From positions 1,798,001 to 1,862,000 of the forward strand of contig NZ_JASTWJ010000001.1 of the NCBI RefSeq assembly GCF_030499515.1: a stretch of DNA of 64,000 nt. The letters are read 5' to 3'. The translations under genes were made by a program, and so were the position numbers. Source of the DNA: Streptomyces sp. DT2A-34. GTDB taxonomy: Bacteria; Actinomycetota; Actinomycetes; Streptomycetales; Streptomycetaceae. The notes beneath the pieces are model-generated. The model was not told the origin of the DNA, did no database searches, and saw only the letters and a list, made by a program, of their open reading frames with translations. Each line of letters starts with the position of its first letter. The first letter of the stretch is position 1. This document shows, piece by piece, positions 27,537-38,562 of the stretch.

Positions 27537-28088
27537 TCACGTCGCGGCGAGCCGGAACGACATCCGGCCGAAGCCGAGCTGGTCGCCCTCGCGGACCACG
27601 ACGGCCCCGATGACCCGTCGGCCGTTCACCGTGGTGCCGTTGGTGGAGCCGAGGTCGCGCAGCACCCACATGCCGGCTTGGTGGCTCAGTTCGGCGTGTA
27701 CCCGGGACACCGTCTCGTGGGTCAGCCGCAGCCCGTTGGCGGGGTCGCGGCCGATGCGCAGCGGATGGCCGGCCGCGGGGTGGGGCAGCAGCAGCTTGGG
27801 CAGCCGCTCGGCCTGCCAGGCCCGGCGCAGCCGTACGGTGAAGCCGGAGATCGCCTCGACCGAGCCGAACACCAGGCGCGACATGCGACTCTCGACGGGC
27901 AGGTCGGCGGTGAGCACGGCGAGCTCGTCCGCGCGGCGGGCGGCGAGGGCGAGCTCCATGCGCCGCACGAACGTGTCGTGCGACAGCCGGCCCATGGCGA
28001 CGCCGTCACGCAGCACCTTCAGCGCCTTGTCGCGCTCCGCGTCGGAGAGCCGCGCGGGGTAGGTATTGAACTCGAAGGACGACGTCAC
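27537..28088 (-). CDS. DUF1707 and FHA domain protein
   Basis: 183-residue cytoplasmic protein. Residues 8-60 are DUF1707 (ARLSDAERDKALKVLRDG, then RLSHDTFVRRMELALAAR), a short actinobacterial domain. Residues 105-180 form an FHA phosphothreonine-binding domain with GRDPANGLRL, SRVHAEL and LGSTNGTTVNG, all the contact residues being intact. Proteins of this pair of domains probably bind phosphothreonine proteins from Ser/Thr kinase signalling. ATG at 28088 (MTSSFEFNTYP) faces treZ across a 185-base divergent promoter region. No kinase is linked here. Confidence 0.9.
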   Translation of the reverse strand: MTSSFEFNTYPARLSDAERDKALKVLRDGVAMGRLSHDTFVRRMELALAARRADELAVLTADLPVESRMSRLVFGSVEAISGFTVRLRRAWQAERLPKLLLPHPAAGHPLRIGRDPANGLRLTHETVSRVHAELSHQAGMWVLRDLGSTNGTTVNGRRVIGAVVVREGDQLGFGRMSFRLAAT

Positions 28089-28273
28089 GGTGCTGATTGT
28101 CGGTCAGTGAACCCCGGGTGTCCAGAAAACGGGGAAACGGCCGCCACGCGCGCGTGATCGGCGAGACCGGGCACGACACCTGCCGCAAAAGGGAAGATTC
28201 AAAAGCGGATTGATCTCGTTTGAAGCACCATGGACGGGCTACATCACGGTGAGCAGACGAAGGGGAACCGTCC

Positions 28274-30019
28274 GTGCAGTTCGAGGTGTGGGCACCGCAG
28301 GCCGACCGTGTGACGCTCCAGTGCGAAGGCGCCACGCGCGCGTTGGAGCGCGATCCCGACCGCGCGGGATGGTGGTGGGGGGAGGCTGAGGCGCGGGACG
28401 GCACGCGGTACGGCTTCGCGCTCGACGACGGCCCCGTGCTGCCCGATCCGCGCTCGCGCCGGCAGCCGGACGGCCCGGACGGGCTGAGCGCGGTCGTCGA
28501 CCACGGGCGGTACGAGTGGCGTACCGAGTGGGCGGGGCGGCCCCTGCCCGGTGCGGTCCTGTACGAGCTGCATGTGGGCACGTACACGCGCGAGGGCACG
28601 CTGGACGCGGCCGCCGAGCGGCTCGGACATCTCGCGGAACTGGGCGTCACGCACGTCGAGTTGATGCCCCTGTGCCCCTTCCCCGGGCGGCACGGCTGGG
28701 GATACGAGGGGGTCTCGTTGTGGGCCGTGCACGAGCCGTACGGCGGACCCGAGGCGCTGAAACGCTTCGTCGACCGGGCGCACGAGCTGGGCCTGGGCGT
28801 CGTCCTCGACGTCGTGCACAACCACTTCGGCCCGTCCGGCAACTACCTGCCCGCCTTCGGGCCCTACCTCACGGACACGCATCACACGCCCTGGGGTTCC
28901 GCCGTCAACCTGGACGCGCCCGGCTCGGACGAGGTGCGCGCGTATCTCGTGCAGAGCTCGCTGGCCTGGCTGCGGGACTACCGGATCGACGGGCTGCGCC
29001 TGGACGCGGTGCACGCGCTGGTGGACACGCGCGCGTGCCACTTCCTGGAGGAGCTGTCGACGGCCGTCGACGCCCTCTCCGCCGACCTCGGCCGGCCGCT
29101 GTGCCTGATCGCCGAGTCCGACCTCAACGATCCGCGGCTCATCACCGCGCGCGAGGAGGGCGGTCTCGGTCTGCACGCCCAGTGGAACGACGACTTCCAC
29201 CACACCCTGCACGCCGCGCTGACCGGCGAGTCCCAGGGCTACTACGCCGACTTCGCCCGCGCCCCCATGGCGGCCCTGGCCAAGACCCTCACCGGCGGCT
29301 ACTTCCACGACGGGACGTACTCGAGCTTCCGGGGCCGCAGGCACGGGCGCCCCCTGGACCGCACGCGCGTGGCCGCGCACCGACTCCTCGGCTACAGCCA
29401 GACCCACGACCAGGTCGGCAACCGCGCCCAGGGCGACCGGCTCGCGGCCTCCCTCTCCCCCGGCCTGCTGGCCTGCGCCGCCACGCTGACGCTGACCGCG
29501 CCGTTCACACCGATGCTGTTCATGGGCGAGGAGTGGGCCGCGGGCACGCCCTGGCAGTTCTTCACCGACCACACCGATCCGGAGCTCGCCGAAGCGGTAC
29601 GGAGCGGTCGGCGGCGGGAGTTCGCGGCGCACGGCTGGGCCGAGGAGGACGTGCCCGACCCGCAGGACCCGGCGACCCGGGGCCGCTCCTGCCTCGACTG
29701 GTCCGAGCTCGACGGCGAGCACCACGCGCGCGTGCTGGCCTGGTACCGGCGTCTCATCGCCCTGCGCCACGAGCAGCCCGACCTCACGGATCCCGACCTC
29801 GCCGACACCAAGGTGGCCTACGACGAGCGGGAGCGCTGGCTCGCCTTCCGGCGCGGCGACGTACGCGTGGCCGTCAACCTCGCCAAGGAACCGGCGGCGA
29901 TCCCCCTGGGGCCCCGCGAGGCGACCGTACTGGCCGCGTGGGAGCCCGTGCAGGCGCCGGGCGCGGACGGGGTGCTGCAGGTGCCCGGGGAGTCGGGCGT
30001 GGTGCTGTTGCAGGGGTGA
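28274..30019 (+). CDS. treZ: Maltooligosyltrehalose trehalohydrolase
   Basis: 581-residue GH13 enzyme that cleaves trehalose off maltooligosyl trehalose made by TreY. N-terminal beta domain beginning QFEVWAPQADRVTL, then the barrel with DVVHNHFG (near residue 180), LRLDAVHAL (nucleophile Asp, near 240), IAESDL (acid Glu, near 280) and QTHDQVGN (near 375). GTG start at 28274. It is separated from treY by the peptidase/SSI and FHA genes and has its own upstream region shared with the divergent FHA gene. Confidence 0.93.
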   Translation: MQFEVWAPQADRVTLQCEGATRALERDPDRAGWWWGEAEARDGTRYGFALDDGPVLPDPRSRRQPDGPDGLSAVVDHGRYEWRTEWAGRPLPGAVLYELHVGTYTREGTLDAAAERLGHLAELGVTHVELMPLCPFPGRHGWGYEGVSLWAVHEPYGGPEALKRFVDRAHELGLGVVLDVVHNHFGPSGNYLPAFGPYLTDTHHTPWGSAVNLDAPGSDEVRAYLVQSSLAWLRDYRIDGLRLDAVHALVDTRACHFLEELSTAVDALSADLGRPLCLIAESDLNDPRLITAREEGGLGLHAQWNDDFHHTLHAALTGESQGYYADFARAPMAALAKTLTGGYFHDGTYSSFRGRRHGRPLDRTRVAAHRLLGYSQTHDQVGNRAQGDRLAASLSPGLLACAATLTLTAPFTPMLFMGEEWAAGTPWQFFTDHTDPELAEAVRSGRRREFAAHGWAEEDVPDPQDPATRGRSCLDWSELDGEHHARVLAWYRRLIALRHEQPDLTDPDLADTKVAYDERERWLAFRRGDVRVAVNLAKEPAAIPLGPREATVLAAWEPVQAPGADGVLQVPGESGVVLLQG

Positions 30020-30033
30020 GCGAGCGGGGCGCG

Positions 30034-30080
30034 GGGGCGTGAGCGTCCGGGGGCCCGAGGGCCCAGGGGCGTGAGCGTCC
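30034..30080. repeat. Direct repeat downstream of treZ
   Basis: GGGGCGTGAGCGTCC occurs at 30034-30048 and 30066-30080. Between them GGGCCC-gag-GGGCCC-like sequence can fold into a short hairpin. The block lies between the convergent treZ and phosphotransferase stops and may act in termination. Confidence 0.6.
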
Positions 30081-30104
30081 GCGCGTGCACCTGTGCGTCC
30101 GCCC

Positions 30105-31058
30105 CTACAACTCCTCGTCTCCCTCGTCCCCCTCGTCCTCCCTGAACTCCGTCACGCGCTCCAGCAGGATCGCCTCCCACGCCTGCCGCAGCTGCGCCCT
30201 CAGCAGCGGGAGGGGCGTCTCACCCTTGCCGTCGAGGCGGTCCGCGAGGCGGACGAGCGCGTCACAGCGGGCGAGCCAGAGGCCGCGCAGGCACGGGCGG
30301 GCGCCGTAGCCGGCGAGGGTGGCGGCGCGGACGGCGGCCGGGGAGCCGACGGCGAGGGCGAGGCCGGCGATGTCCTCCGCGGGGTCGCCGAGGACGGTGT
30401 CGGCCCAGCCGAGGACGCCGCGCACCCGGCCGTCGGCGCTGACGACGAGGTGGTCGCCGGTGAGGGCGTGGTGGACGAGGACCGCGGTGCCGGACTGGGC
30501 CGCGAGCTGGACGGCGGCCGGCGGGGTGAGCTGGCGCAGGCGGGCGGCGTCGAACTCGTCCGCGTCGGCGAGGCGCGCGGTGGCACGCTCGGCGGCGCGG
30601 CGCAGGGCCTCCAGGGAGCGCGGCGCGGCGCGCGGCACACCGAGCGTCTCCGCCTGCCGTGCCGGGACCTCCCGCAGCCCCGTGAGCAGCCCGGCCAGGT
30701 CGGCCTCCCCGAGGGCGGAGACATCGTGCTCCCCGCCCGCCCCGCCGGGCACCTTGGTGTCCAGGGTGTAGGTGAGCCCGGGCGCCCACTCCCCGTACGC
30801 GACGCTCGTCGGCACCGCGACCGGGACGTGCGGGCGGACGAGGTCACGCAGGCGCAGTTCACGGCGCTGGCGGGCGGCGGCCGCCCGGTCGGGGGCGAGG
30901 CGCAGCACATGGCGGGTGCCGACCCACCAGGTGGCGGGCTCGGCGCCCGCGGCGGCGGGCCGGACCTCGGGGCCGGCCGAGTCGTCCACGCCGTCCTTGA
31001 GCAGGGAACGGACCAGTCGGCGGACGGTGTCCGCGGTGGGTGTCGGTGCCTGGGTCAT
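30105..31058 (-). CDS. Phosphotransferase-fold protein with altered catalytic motifs
   Basis: 317-residue protein of the APH/choline-kinase superfamily. The fold markers are present (N-lobe RHVLRLAPDRAAA, hinge, and a GDPAEDIAGLALAVG segment near residue 225). The catalytic loop, normally H-G-D-x4-N, reads HHALTGDH, and the metal-binding loop, normally I-D-W/F-G, reads LGWAD. Thus both usual catalytic Asp positions differ. It may be a pseudokinase or use shifted residues. The start chosen is ATG at 31058 (MTQAPTPTADTV). It ends in a Glu/Asp-rich tail. It is followed by no operon partner; the upstream neighbour on the same strand is the M24 peptidase, 61 bases away. Confidence 0.72.
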   Translation of the reverse strand: MTQAPTPTADTVRRLVRSLLKDGVDDSAGPEVRPAAAGAEPATWWVGTRHVLRLAPDRAAAARQRRELRLRDLVRPHVPVAVPTSVAYGEWAPGLTYTLDTKVPGGAGGEHDVSALGEADLAGLLTGLREVPARQAETLGVPRAAPRSLEALRRAAERATARLADADEFDAARLRQLTPPAAVQLAAQSGTAVLVHHALTGDHLVVSADGRVRGVLGWADTVLGDPAEDIAGLALAVGSPAAVRAATLAGYGARPCLRGLWLARCDALVRLADRLDGKGETPLPLLRAQLRQAWEAILLERVTEFREDEGDEGDEEL

Positions 31059-31119
31059 GGTCGCGCCGTTGTCGCTCGGGGGTCTACGGGGGCTCCTTGC
31101 GCCGGGATCGGTCACCGGG

Positions 31120-32247
31120 TCAGTCCACTATGACCATCTCGCGGGTCGTGTCGTTGAGGCGCCGGCCGCCGTCCTCGGTGACCGTCACGATGTCCTCGAT
31201 GCGCACCCCGAAGCGGCCGGGCAGATAGACGCCGGGCTCCACGGAGAAGCACATGCCGGGCACCAGGGGCTGCTCCTCGCCCTCGATCATGTACGGCGGC
31301 TCGTGCGTGGTGACGCCGATGCCGTGCCCGGTGCGGTGGATGAAGTACTCGCCGTACCCGGCGTCCGCGATGACCGCGCGGGCGGCCCGGTCGACCTCCT
31401 GGCAGGCGACACCGGGCCGTACGGCCTGGTAGCCCGCCTCCTGGGCCTCGCGCACCAGGTCGTGCACCCGGCGCTCCTCGTCGGTGGGTTCGCCGACGTG
31501 GACCGTGCGGGAGGTGTCGGAGCCGTAGCCGTCCTTCAGGCCGCCGAAGTCGAGGACGACCATGTCGCCGCGTTCGATCACGCGGTCGCCCACCTCGTGG
31601 TGCGGGTTGGCGCCGTTCGGGCCGGAGGCGACGATGGTGAAGTCGACCTGTGAGTGTCCGAAGCGGCGCAGCAGGTGGGCGAGGTCGGCGGCGACCTCGG
31701 ACTCGCGGCGCCCGCCGAAGGGAACCTTCCGGATCTCCTCGAACGTTGCGTCAGCGGCCGCACCCGCGGCCGCCAACAGCTCCAGCTCGGCGGTGTCCTT
31801 GACGGCCCGCAGCATCGGCAGGACGTCGGTGAGGGAGGCGTAGGAGGTGCCGGGCAGCGCCTTCTGCAGGGCCAGCAGGTGCAGCGCCCAGGCGTTGTCG
31901 CTGATGCCGAACCGGCCGCTCGCGTCGAGGAGGGCGGCGGTGGCGGCGTAAGGGTCCTTGCCGTCGGTCCAGTCGCGCAGGGCCAGACCGGGCACGCCGG
32001 CGGCCTTCGCGGCGTCCGGGGCCTCCAGGGCGGGGACGACGAGGACGGGGTCCTGGCCGGGGACGAGGACCAGCAGGGTGAGCCGCTCGGTCTCCGCGGT
32101 GGGCGCGTAGCCGGTGAGCCACACCAGGTCCGGGCCGGGTGCCACCAGGAGGCCGGCCAGACCGGCGTCCGCGGCCGCCCGCACGGCCCGTTCCCTACGG
32201 GCCCGGTAGTCGTCGGCGGTGAAGGGCGCGGGTGCGGTGCCGGTCAT
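31120..32247 (-). CDS. Xaa-Pro aminopeptidase-like M24 metallopeptidase
   Basis: 375-residue cytoplasmic pita-bread-fold peptidase. An N-terminal creatinase-like domain (residues 1-135) is followed by the catalytic domain with the five metal ligands: Asp in VVLDFGG (near 237), Asp in GSDTSRTV (near 247), His in HRTGHGIG (near 312), Glu in SVEPGVY (near 345) and Glu in RIEDIVTV (near 358). This fits aminopeptidase P or prolidase activity on X-Pro bonds. ATG at 32247. All ligands are intact so it should be active. Confidence 0.9.
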   Translation of the reverse strand: MTGTAPAPFTADDYRARRERAVRAAADAGLAGLLVAPGPDLVWLTGYAPTAETERLTLLVLVPGQDPVLVVPALEAPDAAKAAGVPGLALRDWTDGKDPYAATAALLDASGRFGISDNAWALHLLALQKALPGTSYASLTDVLPMLRAVKDTAELELLAAAGAAADATFEEIRKVPFGGRRESEVAADLAHLLRRFGHSQVDFTIVASGPNGANPHHEVGDRVIERGDMVVLDFGGLKDGYGSDTSRTVHVGEPTDEERRVHDLVREAQEAGYQAVRPGVACQEVDRAARAVIADAGYGEYFIHRTGHGIGVTTHEPPYMIEGEEQPLVPGMCFSVEPGVYLPGRFGVRIEDIVTVTEDGGRRLNDTTREMVIVD

Positions 32248-32355
32248 CCGGGCCTCCCTGGGCGCGTGAAAGGACTACGGTCAGCATCCTGCCCGGACGC
32301 AGGGGGCGGCGCGAGCCGGTCGGCGGGGGTTTCCCGCGGCTGGTCGGGCATGGCG

Positions 32356-32976
32356 TCAGCCGTCCAGTGCCATGCGGACACCCAGGAGCAGCAGCACGCC
32401 TCCGGAGACCTGCTCCAGGCGCCGGCGCACACCCGCGCGGGACAGCACCGCCTTCATCCGGCCGACGAACCACACGTACAGGCCGTAGTAGCCGACTTCG
32501 TAGACCGCCCAGAGCGCGGCGAGGCCCACCATGGCCGGCAGGTGCGGGGCACCCTCCGGCACGAACTGCGGGAGGAAGGACATCGCGAAGACGGCCGCCT
32601 TGGGGTTGGCGAGGTTGAGCAGCAGTCCGCCGCGGTAGGAGGCCCAGCCGCTCTTCGGTGTGCCCTCCCAGGCGGCCTCGTCAGCCCCCTTGGCGCGGTG
32701 CGCCTGCCGCAGCGCCTGGACGCCGAAGCCGACGAGCACGACCGCGCCGACGATCCGCATCACGTCGTAGGCCGTCTCGGAGGCCGTCAGCAGCGCGGTC
32801 AGGCCGAACGCGGCGACCACACCCCAGATGAAGACGCCGGTCTCGTTGCCGAGCACGGTGAGGAATCCGGAGCGTCTGCTGTGCAGCGACTGCTTGATGA
32901 TCAGCACGGTGCTGGGGCCTGGTGAGGCGGCGACGAGGGTGCACGCCCCCAGGAAGGCGATGAGGGTGGTCGGCAT
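32356..32976 (-). CDS. LysE-family amino acid exporter
   Basis: 206-residue inner-membrane protein with about six helices and the family pattern: LIAFLGACTLVAASPGPSTVL at the N-terminus (broken here as two motifs), GNETGVFIWG near residue 43, and LLNLANPKAAVFAMSFLPQF near residue 120. Members of the LysE/RhtB group export basic or neutral amino acids or homoserine lactones. ATG at 32976. No adjacent ArgP/Lrp-type regulator is present, so the substrate is open. Confidence 0.9.
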   Translation of the reverse strand: MPTTLIAFLGACTLVAASPGPSTVLIIKQSLHSRRSGFLTVLGNETGVFIWGVVAAFGLTALLTASETAYDVMRIVGAVVLVGFGVQALRQAHRAKGADEAAWEGTPKSGWASYRGGLLLNLANPKAAVFAMSFLPQFVPEGAPHLPAMVGLAALWAVYEVGYYGLYVWFVGRMKAVLSRAGVRRRLEQVSGGVLLLLGVRMALDG

Positions 32977-33048
32977 GGGGTCATCGTGGCCCTGTCGGCG
33001 GAAGGTGACCAGTGGTTTTCGCGTACTCCCCCAAGGGATGCGAGGTGG

Positions 33049-33648
33049 TCAGGTCACGACGCCCGGGACCGCCGTCAGCTGCTGGAAGCCGCCGCTGCGG
33101 TGGCGCACCGTCAGGGTGACCTCGTTGCCCGGACGGGCTTGGGCGACGGCTCGCGCGAGGTCGGCGGCCGAGTCGACGCGGGTCTCGTCGAACGCGAGGA
33201 TCACGTCGCCCCGGATCAGGCCGGCCGCGTATCCCGGGCCGGGCACGTGGACGCCGACGACCAGGGCGCCCACCTTCCGGGCGTCCACCGCCGCCACGCC
33301 GAGGGTCGCGACGGCGGCGGGGGCCTGCGGCGGGGTCGGCGTCGGCGAGGAGGGGGCCGAGGCCCCCGGGTCTGCCGAGGGGGCCGGGGCTCCCGGGGTG
33401 CCCTGTCCTGTCTGCCGCTGCAGCTCGGCGAGCTTGCTCATGCCGATCACCGTGGCCCCCACCGTGCCGAGTCCGACCCCGGACAGGACCAGGCCCATCC
33501 CGACGAGCAGGGCGAGCAGGAGGGGAGTGAGCCGTCGGCCGCATCGGCCGGGCCCGGCGTGCGGGCGCCGTGCGCCGGGGCCGGACTTGGCTCCGTCGCC
33601 GGGCCCCTGACCTGGCATGGGCTTGGGTCGCAACGCAGTCTGTTCCAT
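33049..33648 (-). CDS. Membrane-anchored PDZ domain protein
   Basis: 199 residues: a basic, proline-rich cytoplasmic N-terminus (1-40), one transmembrane segment (about 41-68, LLLALLVGMGLVLSGVGLG), a Pro/Ala/Ser linker, and a C-terminal PDZ domain (about 110-199; GVHVPGPGYAAGLIRGDVILAFD, split as two motifs, then VDSAADLARAVAQARPG). It looks like an HtrA-type PDZ without the protease domain. Such proteins may present C-termini of secreted proteins to partners outside the membrane. No protease gene is adjacent. Confidence 0.85.
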   Translation of the reverse strand: MEQTALRPKPMPGQGPGDGAKSGPGARRPHAGPGRCGRRLTPLLLALLVGMGLVLSGVGLGTVGATVIGMSKLAELQRQTGQGTPGAPAPSADPGASAPSSPTPTPPQAPAAVATLGVAAVDARKVGALVVGVHVPGPGYAAGLIRGDVILAFDETRVDSAADLARAVAQARPGNEVTLTVRHRSGGFQQLTAVPGVVT

Positions 33649-33788
33649 CGGATCGCCTCCGGCTGGTGACTACCCTGCGCACCGGCACACAACGAGACAC
33701 GATCGAGTGAGACTGACGTGTGGTCAAGAACGGGAAGCCCTAGGCGTCACGGTGAGAAGACGGCGTCAGGGAAGATCGACGGCCCGTC

Positions 33789-34655
33789 TCACGCCCGTGG
33801 GGCCAACGCCTTCGCGACTGCCGACGCAGCTCCCCCGAGCGCCCCCGCGTACACCAGTTCCGTCCGGTGCACGACACGCGGTTCCGTGACCGGTACGGCG
33901 ATCGTGCCGGGCACCCCGGTGGCCACCGGGCGTGGCAGCAGGGTCAGGCCGTGGCCCGCGGCGGCCAGGGCCGTGAGGGCGCGGACGTCGGTGCCCTCGT
34001 ATCGCAGGGCGGAGCGGAAGCCGTGTCCGCCGTTCGCGGCGCGGAGATGGGCGAGCGGCAGGGCCGCGTCGGGGGCGTCCAGCCATCGGGCGTCGGCCAG
34101 GTCGCCGAGGCGCAGAGCCGTGCGCCGGGCGAGCGGGTGGGAATCGGGCAGGAGGACGCAGACCGGCTCCTCCCCCACGCCGTACGTGGTCAGCGGTGCC
34201 ACGTCGGGCAGTCGCAGCGGGTCGCTGGGGGCGGCGAGGCCGTCGACGAGGCCGAGGTCCGCCGTGCCGGTGGCGACGGCCGCGGGGACCTCGTCGCGGG
34301 GCAGCACCCGCAGGGTCACGCCGGAGGCCGGGAGCACGGCGAGGGCCCGGGGGCCGAGCGCGGTCGCCGCGGTCGCGAGCGTCAGTCCGTGGTCGGGCGC
34401 GGCCGCCATCCGTACGACGTCCGCGCGGGCCGCGTCCAGGCGCAGCAGCAGCGGGCCCGCGTGTTCGAGCAACCGCTCACCGGCCGCCGTGGGCGCCACG
34501 GGGCGGCGGGTGAGCAGGGGTGCGCCGAGGTCCTGTTCGAGCGCGGCGATGTGCTGGGACACCGCCGACTGGGTGTAGCCCAGTTCGCGCGCGGCCTCGG
34601 AGAACGAGGCGAGGCGGGCGACGGTGACGTATGTGCGCAGCAGGTGCGGGTCCAT
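33789..34655 (-). CDS. LysR-family transcriptional regulator
   Basis: 288-residue regulator with the LysR DNA-binding domain at 1-60 (LLRTYVTVARLASFSEAAREL, read across two motifs; YTQSAVSQHIAALEQDLG) and an effector domain in the remainder. ATG at 34655. It is divergent from the amidotransferase-like gene at 34751, with under 100 bases between starts, and therefore probably regulates it. The effector is unknown. Confidence 0.88.
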   Translation of the reverse strand: MDPHLLRTYVTVARLASFSEAARELGYTQSAVSQHIAALEQDLGAPLLTRRPVAPTAAGERLLEHAGPLLLRLDAARADVVRMAAAPDHGLTLATAATALGPRALAVLPASGVTLRVLPRDEVPAAVATGTADLGLVDGLAAPSDPLRLPDVAPLTTYGVGEEPVCVLLPDSHPLARRTALRLGDLADARWLDAPDAALPLAHLRAANGGHGFRSALRYEGTDVRALTALAAAGHGLTLLPRPVATGVPGTIAVPVTEPRVVHRTELVYAGALGGAASAVAKALAPRA

Positions 34656-34750
34656 GTCCGACAGGATCCCGGATCGCATCAGTTCCGCTTATCGAGGGTG
34701 CAGAAATCATCGTTGGACGTGAACTCGGGGCCGCGCCCAGGATGAGGGCC

Positions 34751-35494
34751 ATGACGAACACCGCTGCCCGGACGGCAAAGACGGCAAAACTCGCCCTGGT
34801 CGGGGATCGCTCCCCCAACGTCGCCTCGCACACGCGCGTGCCGCTCCTGCTGGACGCCCTCGCCGAACGCGACCGGCTCGTCCTCGACGCCTACTGGATC
34901 CCGTCGCAGGACGCGGCGGCCGACGACGCGGTGCGCGGCTTCGACGCCGTGTGGGTGCTGCCGGGCAGCCCGTACCGCAGTGAGGCGGGTGTGCTGTCCG
35001 TGATCCGCGCCGCGCGCGAGGAGGGCATCCCGTTTCTCGGCACGTGCGGCGGTTTCCAGCACGCGCTCCTGGAGTACGCCCGTGACGTGTGCGGACTCAC
35101 CCGGGTCGCGCACGCCGAGAACGACCCGGACGCCGACGACTTCCTCATCGAACCCCTGGCCTGCTCGCTGGTCGGCCACGAGGCGGTGGTCCGGATCGAG
35201 CCCGGCTCGCTCGCCCAGTCGGTGATCGGTTCGGAGCGGACCGTCGAACGGTACTTCTGTGCGTACGGCCCCTCCCGCCACCTCGACACCCTGAGCGCGC
35301 ACGGACTGCGCTTCTCCGGACATGACGAGGACGGCCACCTCCGGATCGCGGAACTGCCCGGCCACCCCTTCTTCCTGGCCACGCTCTTCCAGCCGGAGCT
35401 GTCCGGCGACGGCTCGCACCCGCATCCGATCGTCCGGGCGCTGGCGCGAGCCGCGGTCGAGCACGCGGCCCGGAAGGTGCCCACGCGCGCGTGA
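34751..35494 (+). CDS. CTP synthase C-terminal-region-related amidotransferase-like protein
   Basis: 247-residue cytoplasmic protein that corresponds to the class I glutamine amidotransferase half of CTP synthase, without the synthetase domain. The nucleophile elbow is intact as LGTCGGFQHALLEYARDV near residue 95. The usual His-x-Glu of the triad, TxFHPE, reads LFQPEL, so the catalytic His is Gln. I recall this as a recognised subfamily (CTP synthase C-terminal region-related protein), whose reaction is unknown. ATG at 34751 is preferred because GATGAGG lies just upstream; ATG at 34742 is possible. Divergent from a LysR gene that probably controls it. Confidence 0.8.
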   Translation: MTNTAARTAKTAKLALVGDRSPNVASHTRVPLLLDALAERDRLVLDAYWIPSQDAAADDAVRGFDAVWVLPGSPYRSEAGVLSVIRAAREEGIPFLGTCGGFQHALLEYARDVCGLTRVAHAENDPDADDFLIEPLACSLVGHEAVVRIEPGSLAQSVIGSERTVERYFCAYGPSRHLDTLSAHGLRFSGHDEDGHLRIAELPGHPFFLATLFQPELSGDGSHPHPIVRALARAAVEHAARKVPTRA

Positions 35495-35530
35495 CGCCCA
35501 CGCGTCCGTGACACGCCACGCGCGCGTACG

Positions 35531-35760
35531 TCAGCCGGTGTGCCCCTCGCCGTGGCCTCCGTGCGCGCCGAGGAGGTGGCAGTGGTACATGAACCGGCCG
35601 TACGCCCCGTCGAACCTGCCGATGACGCGCAGCCCTTGGTTCCCGGGCACCCGAAACACGTCCTTGTGGCCGAGTTCGTTGGGCGCCGGCGGGATCGGCG
35701 TCCCGGCGTCGTACCGGATCGGGCTGCGGGTTCCGGCCACCGCCGGGTCGAAGCCCGAGA
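35531..35760 (-). pseudogene. Multicopper oxidase, C-terminal remnant
   Basis: The minus-strand frame ending at 35531 reads [27 protein letters not shown] and then [15 protein letters not shown]. The HCH copper-ligand cluster and the GHKDVFRVP lead-in are those of CotA/phenoxazinone synthase-type multicopper oxidases. Only the last 75 or so residues remain, and the start of the fragment coincides with the promoter of the next plus-strand gene. The region after HCH also lacks the usual MMRPF end. This is a decayed or recombined fragment. Confidence 0.72.
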
Positions 35761-35766
35761 GGTCGC

Positions 35767-36192
35767 ATGGACCAGAGCAGACTCCGCCGGCCCGACGCAC
35801 CGCGGGCGCCGGCCACGGCCCCACTGCGCGCCCAGCGCCTGTACGCGGCACTGCAGGAGAGCGCGTGGGACCGGGTCGCGGCCCGCCTCGACCAGGCCCG
35901 CCTGGAGCGTGCGGACGGTCAACTGCCGCAGGCCGCCCGGACCTTGGCGGCGCTGCGCGACACTCTGGCAGGCCCCGGCGACGACTCCCTGCGTGACTGG
36001 CAGCGGGTGAGCTTCGGCCGCTTCATCGCCGAGGAGCACTACCGGCTCACCCGGGCCCTGGCCGGCGCGGACCTCCCGGAAGAGGTCCGTGCGCTTCTCG
36101 CGGCCGCCGACGCGATAGCCGGCGAGCTCTCGGGGAACGCCGTGAACGGCGTACGAGAGCTCGCCGAGGAGACCACCGCGCGGGTCGGGAGG
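35767..36192 (+). CDS. Hypothetical helical protein, probably 3-prime truncated
   Basis: From ATG 35767, preceded by GAGAGG, the frame has a strong coding pattern for about 142 codons: Arg/Ala-rich start, then [48 protein letters not shown] and [16 protein letters not shown]. It looks helical and cytoplasmic with no family I recognise. No in-frame stop occurs before the frame runs antisense through the whole geosmin synthase gene, to 38403. I therefore end the feature where the coding character ends, at the synthase stop. Either the true stop was lost by a small frameshift (a TGA occurs at 36198-36200 in another frame) or the 3-prime part was deleted. Confidence 0.5.
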
Positions 36193-38361
<2,169 letters not shown>

Positions 38362-38526
38362 CTACCCCCGGGCCCCAACAGGCATCCATCGCGGGGGACA
38401 TGATCACACCATCGCGTGAATCACGGGTGAATCCGGGAGCTCTCGCCGGGCCTTGTGGCGTTCACCTCTACGCGCGCAGAATTTTCGAGCCTCATGTGTC
38501 CCCCTGTGTCCCCTCGCCCCTCCCCC

Positions 38527-38553
38527 TCCCTCTCCCTCTCCCTCTCCCTCTCC
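38527..38553. repeat. Hexanucleotide repeat (TCCCTC)n in a 5-prime leader
   Basis: Four exact copies of TCCCTC at 38527-38550 plus a partial TCC. It lies immediately before the GGAG ribosome binding site of the gene starting at 38563, on the polypyrimidine side. Copy-number changes here would alter the leader spacing but not the reading frame. Confidence 0.8.
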
Positions 38554-38562
38554 GGAGCCTCG

